Shown here piece after piece: positions 53,376 through 64,000 of a stretch of DNA of 64,000 nt. The stretch covers positions 124,001-188,000 of the forward strand of contig LNFF01000032.1 of the NCBI GenBank assembly GCA_001464585.1, read 5' to 3'. A program made the translations under genes and the position numbers. Position 1 is the first letter of the stretch, and each line of letters starts with the position of its first letter. Below the pieces are notes generated by a model that ran no database searches, was not told the DNA's origin, and was given only the letters and a program-made list of their open reading frames with translations. This stretch comes from Gammaproteobacteria bacterium Ga0077554 (lineage in GTDB: Bacteria > Pseudomonadota > Gammaproteobacteria > Ga0077554 > Ga007554).

Positions 53376-55076
53376 GTGATCACGATGAAAGCAAGGATCG
53401 CGGTGCCCTTATTGCTGGTGAGTCTGTCGGTGCTGTGGCCGGGGTTGTCGTGCGCCGGAATGCGTGAGGATGCCAGGCAGCTTGTCGATCAAAAGAATTT
53501 CGTCGGCGCCTTGGAAAAGTATGACCGGCTGCTGGCCGAAACACCTGATGACGCCGACCTTCTGATCGAAGCTGGCCGCGTCAATGCCTGGGCGGATCGG
53601 CACCAGGAGGCGGTAATAATCTATCAGCGCGTTCTCGTTGTGGCGCCGCAACGCCGCAATGACGTATTGCTGCCGCTGGCATGGCAATTGACCTGGTCGG
53701 GACAGCATCGGGGCGCGATCCCACTATTCCGCGAATCTCTCATCGCTGATCCTGATAATCGCGACGCACGACGCGGCCTCGCCGAAGCACTTAGCGGCGA
53801 CAACCGTCTGGCGGAGGCATTGGGCGAATACCAGAAGCTGATCGCCTCTAATGCCGGTGACCTGCAAGCGCGTCACGGCGAAGCACGCCTGCTGTTATGG
53901 ATGGATCGTTATGCCGAAGCCGAACAGCGTTATCAGGCGATGCTGCGGGAAAATCCCGACGACAAGGAAGCTGCAATTGGATTGGCTCGCACACACAACT
54001 GGAGTGGCCGACATTTTCTCGCGGCACGCGAATATGAAGCCGCTGCCAGAAAATGGCCTGCGGACGAGACCATCAAAACCGACCTGGCGACGGCGCAACG
54101 CTGGGCGGGAGCCGACAACCTTGCTCTGCGCACGTTGAGCGGAATTTCCGGAGACAGCGCCGCGACACTGCGCCGTCAGATCAAGATAGATTCGCTTCGT
54201 GGGCTGCGCTTCGGCGCCACCACGGCTTATGATACCGACAGGCTGCGGGTTAATACCGCAACGCTGGCGTTCCGTTACCCGTTTGATGCAACCCGATTAT
54301 TGCAAACCTCGCTCCGCCGGGCGCAGATCGAACAACGCGGACAGCATGCCGACGGCAAGGAATTACTCGTTTCCTACGGCGACAGGTTTGGCGCTTTCGA
54401 TGCGCCACGCGGGATGCTCTGGCCCTCCGTCAGTGCGGGTATCCGCGACTACGAGGGTTGGCAAACCTTTGCATGGCGCGCCGGTGTAAAGTGGTTGCCC
54501 GCCGATCTGTGGCGAATCGATTTCGACGCAGGTAATGAAGTCATCGAAAACATCCCCTCCGTGCGCAACCACGTCACATTCACCTCTCTTGGCGCAGGAA
54601 CGGAAGTCAGGATTCATCCGCGCATCACCGCTGCCGCCAGCCTTGGCGTGGGGCGCTTCGATGATGGAAATATCCGTAATCGCTTGCGGGCACGCATCGA
54701 GGGCTTGGTGCTGACCCAACCACGCATCACGCTGGGTTGGGAAGGTTTACGTTTTTCCAACAGCAAACCCGACATCGTGCGTGGCTACTACAACCCGGAA
54801 AGTTATATCGAAAACAAATTGATTACAAGTATCGAAACTACACGCTGGGACTGGAATTTCCAGGCCAGAGCAGGCTTGGGGCGGCTCAGCGAAGAACCGT
54901 CGGGAATAGGCCGTGGAATCTATTCCTGGGAACTTCATGCCTGGCGCTATATCAGGGATTCAACAAACCTGCGCCTGTTTGTCGGGCGCTCCGATTCCGC
55001 CTTCAACTCCAACTCAACATTCGGCAGCGGATACTCGCGTAGCTACGGCGGCATCGATCTAACCATCATCTTCTGA
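53376..55076 (+). CDS. TPR and YaiO-like outer-membrane beta-barrel protein (PgaA analogue)
   Basis: This 566-residue exported protein has a signal peptide (PLLLVSLSVLWPGLSCAG) and tetratricopeptide repeats over about residues 30-260 (DARQLVDQKNFVGALEKYDRL, EARLLLWMDRYAEAEQRYQAM). The C-terminal half, of about 300 residues, alternates in hydrophobicity as in the YaiO/PgaA outer-membrane barrels and ends GSGYSRSYGGIDLTIIF with a terminal phenylalanine. It would export the polymer made by the PgaC-like enzyme. GTG 53376 is used with GAGGTGAC upstream; ATG 53385 is an alternative. It is 6 bp after the synthase gene. Confidence 0.78.
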   Translation: MITMKARIAVPLLLVSLSVLWPGLSCAGMREDARQLVDQKNFVGALEKYDRLLAETPDDADLLIEAGRVNAWADRHQEAVIIYQRVLVVAPQRRNDVLLPLAWQLTWSGQHRGAIPLFRESLIADPDNRDARRGLAEALSGDNRLAEALGEYQKLIASNAGDLQARHGEARLLLWMDRYAEAEQRYQAMLRENPDDKEAAIGLARTHNWSGRHFLAAREYEAAARKWPADETIKTDLATAQRWAGADNLALRTLSGISGDSAATLRRQIKIDSLRGLRFGATTAYDTDRLRVNTATLAFRYPFDATRLLQTSLRRAQIEQRGQHADGKELLVSYGDRFGAFDAPRGMLWPSVSAGIRDYEGWQTFAWRAGVKWLPADLWRIDFDAGNEVIENIPSVRNHVTFTSLGAGTEVRIHPRITAAASLGVGRFDDGNIRNRLRARIEGLVLTQPRITLGWEGLRFSNSKPDIVRGYYNPESYIENKLITSIETTRWDWNFQARAGLGRLSEEPSGIGRGIYSWELHAWRYIRDSTNLRLFVGRSDSAFNSNSTFGSGYSRSYGGIDLTIIF

Positions 55077-55094
55077 CGATCAGCGCGAATTGGT

Positions 55095-58276
<3,182 letters not shown>

Positions 58277-58277
58277 T

Positions 58278-59195
58278 TCATTCTCCCTTGGCGGCCTTCA
58301 CTGCATGGCCGCCAAAGGCGTTGCGCATCAGTGACAGGAGACGGAACGGGTAGCCTTCGCTGTCCTGGCTGTTAAAGCGCATTTGCAGCGCCAGCGTCAT
58401 CACTGGCGTGGCGACACCTTGGTCGATACCTTCAATGGCCGTCCAGCGGCCTTCGCCAGAGTCCGGTACATAGGGCGCGATTTTATCCAGGGATTGATCA
58501 TCCTTGATCGCTTCGGCGGTCAGGTCAAGCAGCCAGCTACGCACCACGGAACTGTGACGCCACAACTCGGTGATTTGCCCCAGATCCAGCGCAAATTCAT
58601 CCTTGCCACGCAACAGCGCCAGACCTTCAGCGAAGGCCTGCATCATGCCGTATTCAATGCCGTTATGAATCATTTTGGTGAAGTGGCCAGCGCCAATCGG
58701 GCCGACATGCGCCCAGCCGCGATCAGGCGCGGGCGCCAGAACTTTGAGCGCGGGTTCCAGCATCTTGGCAACCTCGGGCTTGCCTCCCACCATCAAACAG
58801 TAACCGTTATCCAGTCCCCAGATGCCGCCCGAGGTGCCTGCATCCATGAAGTTAATGCCATGCTCGGCCAGCCAGGCGCCCCGGCGCTGGCTATCGTGAT
58901 AATTGGAGTTGCCGCCATCCACTACCAGATCGCCACGGGAAAGCAGCGGGATTAATTCACGAATCTGCTGCTCAGTGGGGTCACCGCTGGGCAGCATCAG
59001 CCATACAATACGCGGTGCAGCAAGTTTTGTAACGGCATCGGCGACAGAGGTGGCGGGAATCATGCCCTCTTCGGCCGCGATTTTGTTAACGACATCCATG
59101 GAGCGGTTATAGCCGACCACCTGCACCCCGCCACGGCACAGGCGACGCGCCATGTTGCCGCCCATTTTGCCAAGCCCTATCAATGCCATTTTCAT
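58278..59195 (-). CDS. gnd: 6-phosphogluconate dehydrogenase, decarboxylating (short GndA type)
   Basis: This 305-residue enzyme has the Rossmann motif [18 protein letters not shown], the substrate loop [21 protein letters not shown] and [18 protein letters not shown]. Its length matches the short, often NAD-preferring YqeC/GndA group rather than the 470-residue NADP enzyme. It produces ribulose 5-phosphate with CO2. It is the first gene of the gnd-zwf-pgi operon. Confidence 0.93.
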   Translation of the reverse strand: MKMALIGLGKMGGNMARRLCRGGVQVVGYNRSMDVVNKIAAEEGMIPATSVADAVTKLAAPRIVWLMLPSGDPTEQQIRELIPLLSRGDLVVDGGNSNYHDSQRRGAWLAEHGINFMDAGTSGGIWGLDNGYCLMVGGKPEVAKMLEPALKVLAPAPDRGWAHVGPIGAGHFTKMIHNGIEYGMMQAFAEGLALLRGKDEFALDLGQITELWRHSSVVRSWLLDLTAEAIKDDQSLDKIAPYVPDSGEGRWTAIEGIDQGVATPVMTLALQMRFNSQDSEGYPFRLLSLMRNAFGGHAVKAAKGE

Positions 59196-59258
59196 GCTGT
59201 GTCTCCCTTCAAGTGGTGCCTGCCCGCGCTCTGGGTCGTTTGGCCATTTATATATTTA

Positions 59259-59278
59259 GAGCCTGTTGAAACAGGCTC
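59259..59278. repeat. Short palindrome between gnd and queG
   Basis: GAGCCTGT-TGAA-ACAGGCTC is a perfect 8-bp-arm hairpin in the divergent 215-bp gap. It may be an operator or a stray repeat; no T tract follows. Confidence 0.4.
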
Positions 59279-59410
59279 CAGGCGTATCTTCTATATCGCC
59301 AATTTGTTTTGTTACTTTAGGTTCCTTGCAAGATAAGTCCTTTATGTGTCAAATTGCGGTGTGTAGTTGACCATTCATAGTAAAATAGCCACACTCATTT
59401 TGCGATAGTC

Positions 59411-60508
59411 ATGCTCATGTCCGATGCTAAAAAATCTGCTGAAACTACCGAATCGCTTGATATGTCAGCATTGGCCAACGACATCAAGCGCTGGAGCAGT
59501 GAGTTGGGTTTTCAGCAGACGGGCATCACTGATACCCATCTCGACGAAGCCGAAGCACACTTGATGAACTGGCTCAAGGCCGACCGGCATGGCGAGATGG
59601 CGTACATGGCCGCGCATGGACATAAGCGCAGCCGACCTGACTTGTTACAGCCGGGCACCATCCGGATTATTTCGGTGCGCATGGATTACCTTCCTCCCGC
59701 CGCAGTGGATGCCGCCGTGGTGCTTAATGACGCGCAATTGGGATATATTTCACGCTATGCATTGGGTCGAGATTATCACAAAGTGCTGCGCAAACGCCTG
59801 CAAAAACTTGCGGAACGCATCAGCGCGGCTATAGGGCCATTCAATTATCGTGCCTTTACGGACAGCGCGCCAGTGCTGGAAAAAGCCTTGGCGCAAAAAG
59901 CCGGTTTGGGCTGGATTGGCAAGCACACTAATTTGCTCAATCAGAAAGCCGGATCGTGGTTTTTTCTCGGTGAATTGTACACGGATTTGCCACTGCCAAT
60001 TGATGGCGCGGCGGAAAATCACTGCGGCACCTGCCAGGCCTGCATCGACGTGTGCCCTACGCAAGCCATCACTGGTCCGTATCAACTTGATGCACGCCGC
60101 TGCATTTCGTATCACACCATCGAACTGCGTGGCGCCATTCCGCTGGAATTCCGGCGTTTGATCGGTAACCGTGTGTATGGTTGCGATGATTGCCAGTTAG
60201 TGTGTCCGTGGAATCGCTTTGCGCGTCCTACGGGTGAAGCGGATTTTATGCCACGTACCGGCCTGGATGCGCCGCAGTTAGTGGAGTTGTTTGCCTGGAG
60301 CGAAGCGGAATTTTTGCGGCGTACTGAAGGCTCTGCCATACGCCGTATTGGTTATGAGTGCTGGTTGCGCAATGTTGCCGTGGGCTTGGGTAATGCGCCG
60401 ACCTCACCGCAAGTAATCGCTGCGTTGCAAGCGCGCCTGGATCACCCTTCGGCGTTAGTGCGTGAGCATGTGCAATGGGCATGGGAGCAGCATCATGGAT
60501 CTGATTAA
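59411..60508 (+). CDS. queG: epoxyqueuosine reductase QueG
   Basis: This 365-residue enzyme makes the final step of queuosine tRNA modification. Two [4Fe-4S] clusters are bound by CGTCQACIDVCPTQAI and CDDCQLVCPWNRFA. The cobalamin-binding part shows YRAFTDSAPVLEKALAQKAGLGWIGKH. A HEAT-like C-terminus follows (RNVAVGLGNAPTSPQVIAAL). ATG 59411 is used; ATG 59417 is two codons later. It overlaps the glycerate kinase gene by 14 bp. Confidence 0.95.
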   Translation: MLMSDAKKSAETTESLDMSALANDIKRWSSELGFQQTGITDTHLDEAEAHLMNWLKADRHGEMAYMAAHGHKRSRPDLLQPGTIRIISVRMDYLPPAAVDAAVVLNDAQLGYISRYALGRDYHKVLRKRLQKLAERISAAIGPFNYRAFTDSAPVLEKALAQKAGLGWIGKHTNLLNQKAGSWFFLGELYTDLPLPIDGAAENHCGTCQACIDVCPTQAITGPYQLDARRCISYHTIELRGAIPLEFRRLIGNRVYGCDDCQLVCPWNRFARPTGEADFMPRTGLDAPQLVELFAWSEAEFLRRTEGSAIRRIGYECWLRNVAVGLGNAPTSPQVIAALQARLDHPSALVREHVQWAWEQHHGSD

Positions 60509-61742
60509 TCATCGTAAAAATCTGCTGGACATATTCTACAGCGCGCTGCAGGCAGTGAATGGGCGCACCTGTGTGCGTGATTATTTGCTTGAGCATCCTG
60601 TCGCACGCCAGCCTCTCTATCTGGTGTCCGTCGGCAAAGCGGCCAATGAGATGGCGGAGGGTGCCTTTGAGGTAATGCCAGCGCAGATTACGCGCGCGCT
60701 GGTGATCACCAAGGCCGGGCATGGCGATGCCAGCCTGTTTAAATCCCACGCCGTCACCTTGCTGGAATCAGCGCACCCACTGCCCGATCAACGTAGCCTG
60801 CAGGCGGGTGCCGTGTTGCTGAGTTTTATACACGACGCACCGCCGGATGCGCATTTTCTGTTTTTAATCTCAGGGGGCACATCAAGTCTGGTTGAAGTGT
60901 TGCCAGACGGTATGACATTGGCAGCGTTAGCGCAGGTGAATGAATGGTTATTGGGCAGTGGTCTGGATATCCATCATATCAACTGCGTACGCAAAGCTAT
61001 GTCATGTATCAAGGGCGGGCGTCTGGCAGTGGATCTCGCGGGACGCACTGCCGATGTGCTGTTAATCTCCGATGTGCCGGGCAATGCGCTGGCGAATATT
61101 GGTTCCGGCCTGCTGGTGGCAGATGATGAAAACGCGCCGCGTGTGAGCGATATTGATATGCCGTCACAGATACGCGCGCTCATTAAGACCGCGCCTGCCG
61201 CACCGGCGAAAAATCACCCCTGTTTTTTAGGCATCAAAAGCCACATTATTGCCAGTAACGAAGTTGCCTGCCGCGCTGCCGAAAGACATGCACAACAATT
61301 AGGCTACACTGTACACCGCCATGCCGATATCATTACCGGCGATACTATTGACGTGGCTCATGTGCAGGCGCGCATGCTCAAAGAGGGTGTTCCGGGTGTA
61401 TATATTGGTGGCGGAGAGACCACCATACAGTTACCGCCGCAACCGGGGCGCGGTGGCCGCAATCAGAGTTTGGCGCTGGCAGTGGCTCAGGAAATTGCAG
61501 GTTACAACAATATCGTGTTTTTAGCCGCTGGAACGGACGGTAGCGATGGCTCCACCCATGATGCCGGGGCGATAGTGGATGGGGCCACTATTAAACGTGG
61601 TGAGGGTAAAGGTTATGATGCGGCAAGCTGCCTGATGCGCGCCGACGCGGGCACATTTCTCGCCGCCAGCGGCGATTTGATTACCACTGACCCGACCGGA
61701 ACGAATGTCATGGACCTTATGCTAGGCATGAAAACCGCATGA
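60495..61742 (+). CDS. glycerate kinase, MOFRL/type II
   Basis: This 415-residue kinase of the GckA/TtuD family phosphorylates glycerate to 2-phosphoglycerate. It has SVGKAANEMAEGAF, FLISGGTSSLVEVLPDG, HHINCVRKAMSCIKGGRL, GGGETTIQLP and the MOFRL end FLAAGTDGSDGSTHDAGAIVDG. ATG 60495 (MDLINHRKNLLDIF) lies inside the queG stop region, so translation is coupled. It is followed by hydroxypyruvate reductase, giving a glycerate node. Confidence 0.92.
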   Translation: MDLINHRKNLLDIFYSALQAVNGRTCVRDYLLEHPVARQPLYLVSVGKAANEMAEGAFEVMPAQITRALVITKAGHGDASLFKSHAVTLLESAHPLPDQRSLQAGAVLLSFIHDAPPDAHFLFLISGGTSSLVEVLPDGMTLAALAQVNEWLLGSGLDIHHINCVRKAMSCIKGGRLAVDLAGRTADVLLISDVPGNALANIGSGLLVADDENAPRVSDIDMPSQIRALIKTAPAAPAKNHPCFLGIKSHIIASNEVACRAAERHAQQLGYTVHRHADIITGDTIDVAHVQARMLKEGVPGVYIGGGETTIQLPPQPGRGGRNQSLALAVAQEIAGYNNIVFLAAGTDGSDGSTHDAGAIVDGATIKRGEGKGYDAASCLMRADAGTFLAASGDLITTDPTGTNVMDLMLGMKTA

Positions 61743-61765
61743 TAAGTGTGGTATTGTAGACAACT

Positions 61766-62746
61766 ATGCGCATAGTGCTATTAGACCAAGGTGCAATGGA
61801 GCTGATCGGATCGGTGGGCAGTCACGGCGATCTGGATTTTTCACGCCTCGCCGCCACGCTCCCGGAATGGCAAGCGTATGAGGCGACGGCCGATACGCAG
61901 GTTGCCGAGCGCATCGCCAATGCCACTGTCGCCGTGAGTAACAAGGTGCGCATTGACGATGCCGCCATGAGCCGCGCGCCGCACCTGCGCCTGATCTGTA
62001 TCGCCGCCACCGGCACCAATCATGTGGATCTGGAAGCTGCGCGCCGCCGGGGGATTGCCGTATGCAATGTGCCGGGTTATGCCACGGCCTCGGTAGTGCA
62101 ACATGTGTTTGCCTTGATATTGGCGCTGTCGATCCGCTTGCCGGATTATCAGCAAGCGCTACGCGCTGGGCGCTGGCAACAGGGTAGCCAATTCTGTCTC
62201 CTGGATTACCCGATCCGTGAAATCGCCGGAAAGACTTTGGGTATCATTGGCTACGGCGAGCTAGGTCAGGCGGTGGCGCGTATCGCCGAAGCGTTTGGTA
62301 TGAAGATAATGGTGGCTCATTATCGGGAGGGGCAACCCAATGCCGGGCAAACACGCACACCCCTGCAGGAACTGCTGCCGCAGGTCGACATACTCAGTTT
62401 GCACTGCCCGTTAACCCCGGAAACACGCGGCTTGATCGGTGCGGCAGAACTGGCGCTGATGCGGCCCGATGCCTTGCTGATTAATACAGCGCGTGGCGGC
62501 ATTGTCGATGAAGCGGCTTTGGCGGCAGCCTTGTGTCAGGGCAAACTGGGAGGCGCGGGGGTGGACGTGCTAACGCAAGAACCGCCCACGCAGGATAACC
62601 CACTGCTGGCGGCGAACATCCCTAACCTGATATTGACGCCGCACATTGCCTGGGCCAGCCGCGAGGCACGCCAGCGGTTAGTGGATGAAGTGGCGGCGAA
62701 TATACGGGCATTTTTGCAGGGTGAAACACGCCATCGGGTCGCCTGA
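61766..62746 (+). CDS. hprA: D-2-hydroxyacid dehydrogenase (hydroxypyruvate/glycerate type)
   Basis: This 326-residue NAD-linked enzyme has the nucleotide motif LGIIGYGELGQAVARIAEAFG, LICIAATGTNHVDLEAA, INTARGGIVDEAALAAAL (catalytic arginine) and the acid/base NLILTPHIAWASREARQ. Its neighbour, glycerate kinase, suggests the substrate pair glycerate and hydroxypyruvate. It starts 23 bp after the kinase. Other 2-keto acids cannot be excluded. Confidence 0.9.
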   Translation: MRIVLLDQGAMELIGSVGSHGDLDFSRLAATLPEWQAYEATADTQVAERIANATVAVSNKVRIDDAAMSRAPHLRLICIAATGTNHVDLEAARRRGIAVCNVPGYATASVVQHVFALILALSIRLPDYQQALRAGRWQQGSQFCLLDYPIREIAGKTLGIIGYGELGQAVARIAEAFGMKIMVAHYREGQPNAGQTRTPLQELLPQVDILSLHCPLTPETRGLIGAAELALMRPDALLINTARGGIVDEAALAAALCQGKLGGAGVDVLTQEPPTQDNPLLAANIPNLILTPHIAWASREARQRLVDEVAANIRAFLQGETRHRVA

Positions 62747-62863
62747 AAAGGTTTATTATTTATCAGCTTAGAGAATAACTTGCTTTACCCAAGTGGGATT
62801 TATATGGTAATAATAAAAAATACCGGATCGCTTGAATAAAGGCGTAACACAGCAGGGATATCA

Positions 62864-64000
62864 ATGGGAATCATTAATCGCCGTTTTGCGATTGTAGTGC
62901 ATGACTTGTGTATAGTGTTATTGGCTTGGGTAGCGGCCTATTTACTCCGGCATAATTTTGCCTGGCAGAGCATAGAATGGCGGCCTGTCATGCACCTGTT
63001 GCCCGTGGTGGCAGCGGCGCAAGGCCTGGTATTCTGGGGTATTGGCCTGCATCGCGGTTTGTGGCGTTTTGCCAGCCTTCCTGATTTGTGGAATATTATC
63101 CGCGCCGCCGTGTTGGGGGCGTTGGCAGTCGCGTTGGCGCTGTTTTTGTTCAACCGCCTGGAGGGTGTGCCGCGTGTGGTGCTGGCCGTTTATCCGGTCC
63201 TGTTGATTCTGTTGCTGAGCGCGCCGCGCCTTGCTTACCGTATGTGGCGGGACCGTGGGCTGACGGCGCAGGCGATGGCTGTCGGAAAACGCGTTTTGAT
63301 CCTCGGCGCCGGGCGTGCTGGCGAAATGCTGGCGCGCGACATACGACGCGATAGTGAATACCTGCTGGTGGGTTTCCTGGACGATAACCCCCAGCTCAAA
63401 GGCACCAAAATCCATGGCCTGCCAGTGTTGGGCTCTACGGAACGCCTGGCGCATGTGCTCGACACCTTGGATATAGATGTGGTGATTATCGCCATCACCT
63501 CCGCCGGCGGCGCACAGATACGCCATGTGGTGGAGATGTGCGAGCAGGCCAAGGTGCAATTCAGAATTCTGCCGCGTATGCAGGATTTGATGTCAGGGTT
63601 GATCAGCCTCAAAGATGTGCGTGAGGTAGCGATTGATGATCTACTCGGCCGCGAGCCGGTATCGCTGGACTGGTGCGCGATCAGTGCCGGATTGGCGGGC
63701 AAGGCAGTGCTGGTGAGTGGTGCGGGCGGCTCGATTGGCTCTGAGTTATGCCGGCAGATTGCGCGTCTGAAACCGGCGTCTATCATCCTGTTCGAGCGTT
63801 GCGAATTTAATCTTTACAGCATCGAGATGGAGCTGCGTGAGCAATATCCCAGTCTGGTAGTGCACGTGTGTCTGGGTGATGTGTGCGATCGGAGTGGGGT
63901 GGAGCATGCGCTGAGCAAGCATCGGCCAGAAGTGATTTTTCATGCGGCGGCTTACAAGCATGTGCCGATGCTGCAAACCCAGGCGCGTGAAGCGGTGCGC
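62864..64000 (+). CDS. nucleotide-sugar epimerase/dehydratase, WbpM/CapD type (3' truncated)
   Basis: The reading frame starts at ATG 62864 (MGIINRRFAIVVHDLCIVLL) and is still open at the window end (379 residues visible). Four N-terminal membrane helices cover about residues 10-125. A first Rossmann motif VLILGAGRAGEMLARDI (about 144) belongs to the CoA-binding-like domain; a second, AVLVSGAGGSIGSELCRQI (about 283), starts the SDR catalytic domain. IFHAAAYKHVPML is a WbpM/CapD signature. It makes 4,6-dehydrated UDP-sugars for polysaccharide or glycan synthesis at the membrane. Confidence 0.92.
   Translation, partial: MGIINRRFAIVVHDLCIVLLAWVAAYLLRHNFAWQSIEWRPVMHLLPVVAAAQGLVFWGIGLHRGLWRFASLPDLWNIIRAAVLGALAVALALFLFNRLEGVPRVVLAVYPVLLILLLSAPRLAYRMWRDRGLTAQAMAVGKRVLILGAGRAGEMLARDIRRDSEYLLVGFLDDNPQLKGTKIHGLPVLGSTERLAHVLDTLDIDVVIIAITSAGGAQIRHVVEMCEQAKVQFRILPRMQDLMSGLISLKDVREVAIDDLLGREPVSLDWCAISAGLAGKAVLVSGAGGSIGSELCRQIARLKPASIILFERCEFNLYSIEMELREQYPSLVVHVCLGDVCDRSGVEHALSKHRPEVIFHAAAYKHVPMLQTQAREAVR

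Overview
The window reads as the chromosome of an environmental gammaproteobacterium. The evidence is the mannose-sensitive haemagglutinin (MSHA) type IV pilus locus, a yceD-rpmF-plsX-fabHDG-acpP-fabF cluster in gammaproteobacterial order, a YceF-type Maf protein, NagZ, MltG, LolA with FtsK, RlmD, QueG and a PEP-CTERM protein. A related betaproteobacterium cannot be excluded. No rRNA, tRNA, CRISPR array, prophage or transposase gene was found, but short palindromic repeats are abundant.

Layout. 1-10375 (+): end of an MSHA operon in the order mshO-P-Q, then I-J-K-L-M-N; mshQ is split by a frameshift at a C7 tract. 10381-21614 (-): yceD, rpmF, plsX, fabH, fabD, fabG, acpP, fabF, pabB, pabC, mltG and nagZ, covering lipid, folate and peptidoglycan precursor or recycling genes. 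21957-26804 (+): two-subunit pyruvate carboxylase, YceF/Maf and the transglycosylase MtgA. 26829-29930 (+): a PepSY protein behind a PmrA-like box, a cytochrome b561 and a two-component system. 30066-32354 (-): a pectinacetylesterase-family secreted protein and a sterol-desaturase-family membrane enzyme. 32450-34175: an accessory patch with an unrecognised 378-residue protein that carries a HEPN-like motif. 34199-47519 (-): radA, an L,D-transpeptidase, a peptide-binding lipoprotein, a CYTH protein, a lipoprotein, a Sel1-repeat protein, rlmD, small orphans, a PolB-like exonuclease, cysM, lolA and ftsK. 47688-50577 (+): trxB, a PNPOx-like protein and a FemAB/GNAT-like protein. 50864-55076 (+): an exopolysaccharide operon (PEP-CTERM protein, PgaD-like, PgaC-like synthase, TPR/YaiO-like outer-membrane protein). 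55095-59195 (-): gnd-zwf-pgi. 59411-62746 (+): queG, glycerate kinase and hydroxypyruvate reductase. 62864-64000 (+): start of a WbpM/CapD-type nucleotide-sugar dehydratase that runs off the end.

The most unusual content is in the repeats. Three 142-145 bp hairpin elements (16602-16743, 20673-20817, 21756-21900) share a conserved apical block while their arms and ends differ between copies in a compensatory, pair-preserving way. Two 49-bp elements (8591-8639 in mshM, 17503-17551 in fabD) are inserted in frame in unrelated essential or pilus genes, in opposite orientation relative to coding, with a covarying mini-hairpin. Eight copies of a third intergenic palindrome (TGTCATTTCGACC type) are scattered through the window. 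Other points are the exopolysaccharide operon led by a PEP-CTERM protein and lacking a PgaB deacetylase, the operator in front of the PepSY gene, and the TrpE-like active-site alanine in a pabC-linked PabB.
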